Source: Gemmatimonadota bacterium (GTDB lineage: Bacteria; JAAXHH01). From it: 12,153 bases of DNA. The stretch is taken from NCBI GenBank assembly GCA_026713285.1, contig JAPOOT010000119.1:1-12153 (forward strand). Direction: 5' to 3'. Below, piece after piece: positions 9,601 to 12,153 of this stretch. The notes under the pieces were generated by a model, which saw only the letters and a list, made by a program, of their open reading frames with translations, was not told where the DNA came from and searched no databases. The position numbers and the translations under genes were made by a program. Every line of letters starts with the position of its first letter. Position 1 is the stretch's first letter.

Positions 9601-11666
9601 AGCACCACGGTTGGCCGGATACCAAGACTCGACCAGAGCGCCGTCAGCGCGCATTCCAGGGCGTAAATGGCGGGCTGCGTCCATTTCGGATCGTCCAGGT
9701 CGCCGGCCGAAGCGTCGAGCCCGAACATGACGTCCAGCAGGGAACAACCACGGTCCGCGCTGATTATCCGGTCGCAGCGGTCCAGCACGTTCCGAAAAAC
9801 CGGTTCGCTGTCATATAGAATCTTCCCCATGCCGGTCCACTGGCTGGCCTGTCCAGTGTAAGCGAAGGCCACCTGGGTTGGCGCTTCCACGAACGGGTTT
9901 GCACCATCGGGTGTACTGGATCCGGCGACGGCTTCCAGCCCTTCCCTCAGGGATCGGGCATCCCGGAACACGACGGCCGACCGGTTAGGGAAATGACTTC
10001 GGCCTACCGCGGCGGTCCATGCCATGTCGGACAGGAGTGGATCCGCGGCGGATTCCGTGGCGGCCCGACCGGTTGCATGTTCGTCGATCCATGCGACGTA
10101 CCTGTCCGCAAGTTCGCGGAGGGTGTCGCCGGATTTACCGGAGAGCGGCAACATCCGAATCGGCCGATCTCCAGGGACTTCCGTAACGGTTTCTTCGGTA
10201 TCTCCATCCCATTTGTACAGGGAAATCGCACGCGGAGGGCCGGCCGGCCATCCATTGTCCGTCGAATCCGCTGCCATGTCACGTGATGGTCGATATCCTT
10301 CCAACACGACGTGGGCATTTGTACCCGACCAGCCGAAGCCGCTCACCCCCGCACGGACGGGTCGATCAGGATGATCGGGCCAGGGCGTGGGTTCCGAGGT
10401 GACCTCGAGACGCATCCGGTCCCAATCCAGCTCCGGATTCGGCGTCTGAAAATGCAGGTGCCGGGGAATCGTTCCCTGGTTCATCGAGAGGATAACTTTG
10501 ATCACTCCGGCGACCCCGGCAGCCGATTCCAGGTGTCCGATGTTGGTCTTCACCGAACCGATCAGCAGCGGGTGGTTCGCGTCACGGCCCCGGCCGTACA
10601 CCTCGGCCGTGGCGTTGGCCTCGATCGGGTCGCCTACCTCGGTGCCCGTACCGTGCGCTTCCACGTAGTCCACCCCGGTCGGTCCGATTCCGGCTAGCCG
10701 CAGTGCGTCTTCGATGACCCGTTCCTGGGACTGGCCATTGGGTACCGTCAGTCCGGCGCTGGCGCCATCCTGGTTAACTGCCGTGCTGCGAATCACGCCC
10801 CAGATACGGTCGCCGTCCGCTTCCGCGTCCGCCAGCCGTTTCAGCGCCACGATTCCGCATCCTTCGCCACGTACGTATCCGTTCGCCGCGGCGTCGAAGG
10901 TCGCACACCGTCCGTCCGGCGATAGCATTCCGGCGTTGGCACGGAGCTCCAGCAGGCGGCCGGACAGGATCGTGTGCACTCCGCCCGCGAGGGCCAGGTC
11001 CGCTTCGCCCCGCTGCAGCCCCGTGACGGCCTGGTGCATGGCGACCAGCGAGGACGAACAGGCGGTGTCCAGCGCCATGGCCGGACCCTCGAGGCCCAGC
11101 ACGTAGGCCACCCTCCCGATTGCCGTGTTGAACGAAGTGCCCGTGACGGTGTACAGGCTAGCGGCGGGTTCGGCGGTATCGCTGACGTCCAGGATCAGGC
11201 CGCGGTATTCATTGTTGCTGATGCCGGCATAGACGCCGGTCCGGGTACCTTTGAGCCGGTCGGGGTCGATACCCGCGTCCTCCAGGGCACGCCAGCTGGT
11301 CTCCAGCATGAGCCGTTGCTGCGGGTCCAGGAATGTTGCTTCGACTGGAGAGATGCGGAAAAACGAGGCGTCGAAGAGATCGAGTTCGTCGAGGTACGCG
11401 CCGAAGCGGCAAGCCTGGCTCTGCACGTCCGTATCGGGAAACAACTCGCCCACCCGGCCGATTCCCGATCCGGGGACCCCTTCCGTCACGGCGTTTTCTC
11501 CGCCATCGAGGAGGCGCCAGAATGCTGACAGGTCCGGGGCCCTGGGAAAACGACAGGCCATGCCCACAATGGCGATCTGCTGACCTGGCGGGGTGGCTTC
11601 CGGTTTTTCATATTCTGAATTACCGGATCGTCCGTCATTTAGACTGGAACGCAAGTCTGACGACAT
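1041..11666 (-). CDS. giant type I polyketide synthase, KS-AT-DH-cMT-psiKR-ER-KR-ACP-KS-psiAT
   Basis: This 3541-residue cytosolic multienzyme builds an acyl chain from malonyl-type units. Approximate domain order: KS1 30-458, AT1 598-890, DH 975-1275, C-methyltransferase 1285-1690, structural KR half 1691-1895, ER 1912-2228, catalytic KR 2238-2425, ACP1 2510-2592, Pro/Gln-rich linker 2595-2677, KS2 2678-3100, degenerate AT2 3245-3467, post-AT linker to 3541. The ATG at 11666 has AAAGGG 7 nt upstream, and an in-frame TGA five codons upstream (11681-11679) excludes a nearby earlier start. The frame is open throughout to the TAA at 1043-1041. There is no loading module, thioesterase, reductase or docking domain. 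The gene follows the E2 acyltransferase gene by 37 nt. One complete methylating, fully reducing module suggests iterative synthesis of a methyl-branched fatty-acid-like chain (inference). The dead AT2, odd KS2 and KR Tyr-to-His change are described separately. Confidence 0.95.
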   Translation of the reverse strand: MSSDLRSSLNDGRSGNSEYEKPEATPPGQQIAIVGMACRFPRAPDLSAFWRLLDGGENAVTEGVPGSGIGRVGELFPDTDVQSQACRFGAYLDELDLFDASFFRISPVEATFLDPQQRLMLETSWRALEDAGIDPDRLKGTRTGVYAGISNNEYRGLILDVSDTAEPAASLYTVTGTSFNTAIGRVAYVLGLEGPAMALDTACSSSLVAMHQAVTGLQRGEADLALAGGVHTILSGRLLELRANAGMLSPDGRCATFDAAANGYVRGEGCGIVALKRLADAEADGDRIWGVIRSTAVNQDGASAGLTVPNGQSQERVIEDALRLAGIGPTGVDYVEAHGTGTEVGDPIEANATAEVYGRGRDANHPLLIGSVKTNIGHLESAAGVAGVIKVILSMNQGTIPRHLHFQTPNPELDWDRMRLEVTSEPTPWPDHPDRPVRAGVSGFGWSGTNAHVVLEGYRPSRDMAADSTDNGWPAGPPRAISLYKWDGDTEETVTEVPGDRPIRMLPLSGKSGDTLRELADRYVAWIDEHATGRAATESAADPLLSDMAWTAAVGRSHFPNRSAVVFRDARSLREGLEAVAGSSTPDGANPFVEAPTQVAFAYTGQASQWTGMGKILYDSEPVFRNVLDRCDRIISADRGCSLLDVMFGLDASAGDLDDPKWTQPAIYALECALTALWSSLGIRPTVVLGHSLGEIAAAQATGIFSLEDGLRFAATRGELVSALPEKGAMAAVFAEASRISEVVDKLNSGSDGPGLCIAADNGTQQVVSGPESKVASIMEHFEKEEVRVLRLRNSPAYHSDLIEPAMDPLAASLSDVEVATPSGTFVSTLTGGILDTDMRLDGSYWRRQMRNPVQFRAAVQTLAELGVEAVVEIGPHAVLGPMISLNWPESPETTGPPPALASLRRPSRDIPAEVTDAAFVSAVAGAYEAGLPLRFEGLFSGEERRRIALPGYPFQRERYWVDTSRQRRPAGPAAGLPLLGVRHESARGEITFETDLYPTDPGWMQDHRVFGQLLAPGALLGAMAVTAGRNERTGHAVVEDMQLLNPLLFVGEEDEDPGAAGRKVQLLVDPDEGPSPRRVQILSQGESGGEWTLHAECRMSLSTRDPEEVPPLDLEGLKTSLSAVAVPSFYRAKAAAGIELGPSFRTLKTVWSRDGEALGEISLPEAIDPEGLFVHPLLLDGCFQVMSAANRLSDPQEGTTYLPFGWERMWFTSRMRDNLICHFRLRKDSRGTVQENGTEDSPEVLTGDLFFYDASGSPVGGIRGYAIKKATRAALLSAVEGVEDLLYEVVWRDRLLPPGMPPADFLTAPSAIAERSNSFTAYLAAEGVEAVARTALLDDLELLARSYAVFTLDRLGWNRESGDRVEPEALRQRLKVGDEHRRLFRRMLEMLAFAGMLEEDGGEFVVRVGSADRLPDEVSPDPDSAAAELGDRHAHGSNETGLFRRSGGALADVLLGKMDPLTLLFSSGEPSAADLYRKAPVARAANSMLADAVAALLSGIPQGRRLRILEIGAGTGSATASVLPELPPEGYDYTYTDISAGFFSEAEDRFGGSDAAIEYRVLDIEKDPVEQGYDVHGYDLLIASNVLHATRYLDITLTHCRRLLAPSGQLLALENLRGQGWLDLTFGQLDGWWRFADEYRPHHALAGPAVWRQALGDAGFVDTAVLGVAKSESGEQPDRGVILAQGPPVVDELPGTWILAADQGGTGEELAQGLASDNQTVILVRERSGEDVPPAESGAGVIEAALDMGQREAWKSLLDGLASGPPIKGVVHLASLVGHGAQSTTEQLAQDTKRSTGSALALVQGVLDGDLTPETGTWFITRGAQVLEKERGGELAGATLWGIGKVMARETPHLQARMIDLDPGSEAPIDELVNELMYPDPETHIAYRLGVRQAARLVRAGDVPERLSLSDESGWLVEPDPGGALEGLQADPIPDRSLEPNEVRVAVEAAGLNFWDVFRAINVIDEGLLGGEACGRVMDVGTKVSTVSPGDRVVCLGFGTFGSDVVTPEAMVVPAPEGIPAASLATIPTAFVSAELSYQASGLNPGDRVLIHAGAGGVGLAAIQLAQAAGAEVYATASAPKQDYLRSIGVTHVFDSRQTAFGQQIMDATNGEGVTVVLNSLTGPGFIDASLSCLAQGGRFVELSRMDILSEEEMAATRPDVSYNILKLDELKESYPAEAGDALRIVMKRFAADEIGPIIHSRWSLTETGPAIKYMRAARHVGKIVLAGSPFERRRLREDRTYLVTGGMGGIGCALAEWLADHGAGTIVLNGRRNPDPETEDAIAALRNRGFTVEVEIADVTDTDAVDAMLERMGRNLPPLAGIIHSVGALSDSALGNQNWERFETVLWPKMLGAWHLHRATVDLDLNLFVLFSSIVGTLGNAGQANHAAANAFLDQLAAHRRAMGLPGQSIAWGAWSGLGEAEEQRERISRQRESFGGGWFTPQQGFKAFERLLRQDTTTSAVMAVDWQMFGEAMEHPPLLLEDLLAVETETDVDEAGSDEDLLTQLQKAPVSEREQLLVSFLQREVQAVLRLPTLPASSVGFFDLGMDSLMAVELRNRLNRSFLGQYTAPNTLVFDFPDISVLARHLVGELDVADGDTSPGTQPAPPDRQEPDRQDRTEAVQEVPEPRRIVADLPADGRPSVPSPDLKPSIGQRPAQQPTVSPESIPSHAAVAGEDGIAIVGMACRFPGASDIATYWDLLEAGADAVQDHRPGSGDGSSFPGEKESVEEVWRRGGYIDDIDRFDARFFRITPIEARGMDPQQRLLLETSWHALDDAGINPDSLRGSRTGVFAGISASEYRDLMKSGKDGMSYLGTARSMAVSRISFLLGLEGPTMPVELNCASALVAVHQAVASLDHGEIDMALAGGVNVILSPAVTMEMAYLGMLSTQGRCGTFDAYADGFVRGEGCGVLVLKRLREAEADGDRIWGVIRGTAVNQNGASAGPTVPNGPAQERVIEAALSRAGIAPNEVDYLEAHGAGSQLGDPIEVQAAAAVYGQGRESDRPLLIGSVKTNIGHLEAAAGVAGLVKVVMAMNRKKIPKQLHFTNPNPNLDWDRLPVRVASEQVDWPLHSDRPPRAAVSAFSVSGANAHVVVEGYETGEDGAHSIETVAGVTEVTGARQAVPVKLPAGVPESQLDNLSPGTRSNRLLPLSGKNPAALGELAGNYLSWLDRCLATGSNGESEEEFLADMAWTASVGRSHFNCRSAVVFRDIVSLRAGLAVLASSDLRSETVETNWINVAAAARKVAFLYDGWDGRWRDIVKVLYDSEPVVRGVLDHCDALFRSETDVSLLDPLFDGEGTDKEHPINDPAWTDPAAYAFQCAITALWSSLDVRPAVVCGRDVGEIAAAWTAGAFTLDEGLRIALARGKTVGATGENRAAGEPVDESLARMDGINVSTPSLAMVSGATGKRIGVEEVLDFDRRRPRAGVGSATDASARALADLVVDTLIEIGPGSEFAPRLTDAWPEIPADEGAAGPVLFGNLSHSSGETDRNESDRFLQAVKTAYDIGLPVSPEGLFAGESRRRRCLPGYPFQRMSFWIG
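3639..3884 (-). other. PKS interdomain linker between ACP1 and KS2
   Basis: Residues about 2595-2676 are rich in Pro, Gln, Asp, Glu and Arg, with runs such as APPDRQEPDRQDRT and QRPAQQPTVSPES. The composition is low-complexity and probably disordered. At about 80 residues it is long for an intraprotein ACP-KS linker and would let ACP1 swing widely, reaching both KS1 (for iteration) and KS2. It has no recognised domain. Confidence 0.75.
3891..7814 (-). other. PKS module 1, second half: C-methyltransferase, psiKR, ER, KR and ACP1
   Basis: The methyltransferase has the SAM-binding motif LEIGAGTGSATA (1510-1521). His1589 in ASNVLHAT and Glu1615 in LLALE are candidates for the His-Glu catalytic pair known from PKS C-methyltransferases. 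Residues 1691-1895 form the structural KR half, with a degenerate nucleotide motif. The ER carries AAGLNFWDV and the NADPH motif HAGAGGVG (2053-2060). The Tyr sometimes used to predict methyl stereochemistry appears to be Ile1965, a weak inference. The KR has TGGMGGIG (2246-2253), LSD at 2331-2333 in the B-type position, Lys2351, Ser2375 and Asn2392, but His2388 where the catalytic Tyr is expected. ACP1 has the standard GMDSLMAVELRNRL with Ser2551. The set predicts full reduction plus alpha-methylation if the KR is active. Confidence 0.88.
7842..11579 (-). other. PKS module 1, first half: KS1, AT1 and DH domains
   Basis: KS1 is canonical, with Cys203 in DTACSSSL, His338 in EAHGTGTEVGDP and His378 in KTNIGHLE, so it should catalyse decarboxylative condensation. 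AT1 has FAYTGQASQW, the nucleophile Ser692 in GHSLGE, Arg717 and His799 in SPAYHS. GHSLG and the xAYH pattern resemble malonyl-specific ATs more than methylmalonyl ones (YASH), which fits a module that carries its own methyltransferase. The DH has an intact HxxxGxxxxP motif (His1008, Gly1012, Pro1017) and the second catalytic Asp1181 in LLLDGCFQ, so it should be active. The KS-AT linker holds LPLSGK and DMAWTAAVGRSHF, and the post-AT linker ends in PGYPFQRERYW. All three domains look functional. Confidence 0.9.
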
Positions 11667-11673
11667 GTCCGTG

Positions 11674-11679
11674 CCCTTT
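11674..11679 (-). promoter_or_regulatory. ribosome binding site of the PKS gene
   Basis: AAAGGG on the minus strand lies 7 nt before the ATG at 11666. Together with the in-frame TGA at 11681-11679 it fixes the PKS start. No promoter or terminator is visible in the 37-nt gap to the upstream E2 gene, which supports cotranscription. Confidence 0.6.
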
Positions 11680-11703
11680 CATCAGCAGGATATGATGCTG
11701 GGT

Positions 11704-12153
11704 TCAGTCGCTTTTGCCGAATACGGATTCCGGCGCTTCCGCCAACTGCCTGATCCGCTGCAGGAACCGGGCGGCGGGCGCGCCGTCCACGATCCGGTGG
11801 TCGAAGGTCAGGCTGAGCGCCATGATCCTGCGTATGCCGGTGGTATCGTCCGCCTCGTCGATCACGACCACCCTTGGCGCTGCCCGCCCCAATCCGAGGA
11901 TGGCACACTGGGGACTATGAATGATCGGGGTGAAGGCGTCGATGTCGTACATGCCCAGGTTGGTCAGGGTGAAGGTTCCGCCCTCGATCTGGTCGAGCGT
12001 CAGTTTGGCTTGCTGCGCGGCCTGGATCAGCCGCTTCGATGCGGCAGAGATATCCCTGAGCGACTTGCCTGGAACGTCCCGGATCACGGGCGCGATCACC
12101 CCGGCGGCGGTGTCTACCGCAATGCCGATGTGAATCCTGTCGTTCAGCACGAC
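11704..12153 (-). CDS. 2-oxoacid dehydrogenase complex E2 component (dihydrolipoamide acyltransferase), C-terminal part
   Basis: These are the last 149 codons of the E2 acyltransferase catalytic domain. It transfers an acyl group from lipoamide to CoA in the pyruvate, branched-chain or 2-oxoglutarate dehydrogenase complexes of the cytosol. Clear family marks are IGIAVDTAAGVIAPVIRD, GGTFTLTNLGMYDIDAFTPI, CAILGLGR and the active-site HxxxDG motif in LTFDHRIVDGAPAARFL (positions 11799-11782). The stop is TGA at 11706-11704. The frame is open to the window edge, so the GTG at 12150-12148 is internal and not the start. The lipoyl and E1/E3-binding domains lie outside. The gene is upstream of and codirectional with the PKS with a 37-nt gap, so an operon is likely. 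The complex could then supply acetyl-CoA or a branched acyl-CoA starter, but the substrate type cannot be read from this part. Confidence 0.93.
   Translation of the reverse strand, partial: VVLNDRIHIGIAVDTAAGVIAPVIRDVPGKSLRDISAASKRLIQAAQQAKLTLDQIEGGTFTLTNLGMYDIDAFTPIIHSPQCAILGLGRAAPRVVVIDEADDTTGIRRIMALSLTFDHRIVDGAPAARFLQRIRQLAEAPESVFGKSD

Noticed and set aside
8997..9875. AT1 as a methylmalonyl-CoA-specific AT
   Set aside because: The GHSLG and PAYHS motifs do not match the GHSQG and YASH patterns of methylmalonyl ATs, and the module has its own C-methyltransferase.
11683..11700. Hairpin between the E2 stop and the PKS start as a terminator
   Set aside because: The stem is only 5 bp (CAGCA/TGCTG) with an 8-nt loop and no T-tract on the minus strand, too weak for a terminator.

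Overview
The window is GC-rich bacterial DNA dominated by one very large type I polyketide synthase (PKS) gene. Gene starts have Shine-Dalgarno sequences, one clear sigma70-type promoter is visible, and no phage, IS, CRISPR or RNA-gene sequence was seen. The species cannot be named from this sequence. I recall that single-module, fully reducing, methylating PKSs of this kind have been described from uncultured sponge-associated bacteria ('sup' type, proposed to make methyl-branched fatty acids). That resemblance comes from memory and was not tested.

Layout from left to right. Bases 1-530 (minus strand) hold the N-terminal part of an NCS2-family (xanthine/uracil-type) permease that runs off the left edge. 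Bases 531-678 are a divergent intergenic region with a strong promoter reading rightward. Bases 679-921 (plus strand) encode a free-standing acyl carrier protein, followed by a rho-independent terminator (955-1000) and a small 10-bp tandem repeat. Bases 1041-11666 (minus strand) encode the 3541-residue PKS, whose 3' end converges on the ACP gene. Bases 11704-12153 (minus strand) hold the C-terminal end of a 2-oxoacid dehydrogenase E2 acyltransferase. It lies 37 nt upstream of the PKS start, in the same direction, so the two are probably cotranscribed.

The PKS domain order is KS1-AT1-DH-cMT-psiKR-ER-KR-ACP1-linker-KS2-psiAT2. Module 1 is a complete fully reducing, C-methylating module, and its AT motifs suggest malonyl-CoA. 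Module 2 is a diverged second copy of the KS-AT part only. Its KS keeps Cys-His-His but in an unusual active-site context. Its AT is plainly dead: the nucleophile motif GHSxG has become GRDVG, and an in-frame deletion of about 73 residues removes the region holding the catalytic His. The protein stops right after the post-AT linker, with no second ACP, no thioesterase and no visible docking domain. The KR of module 1 has His where the catalytic Tyr is expected.

Inferred system: module 1 works iteratively on malonyl units to make a methyl-branched, fatty-acid-like chain. The E2 complex might supply an acyl-CoA starter. KS2 with its inert AT scaffold, perhaps with the free-standing ACP, may receive, pass on or release the finished chain. 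The protein features are read directly from the sequence; the division of labour is hypothesis.
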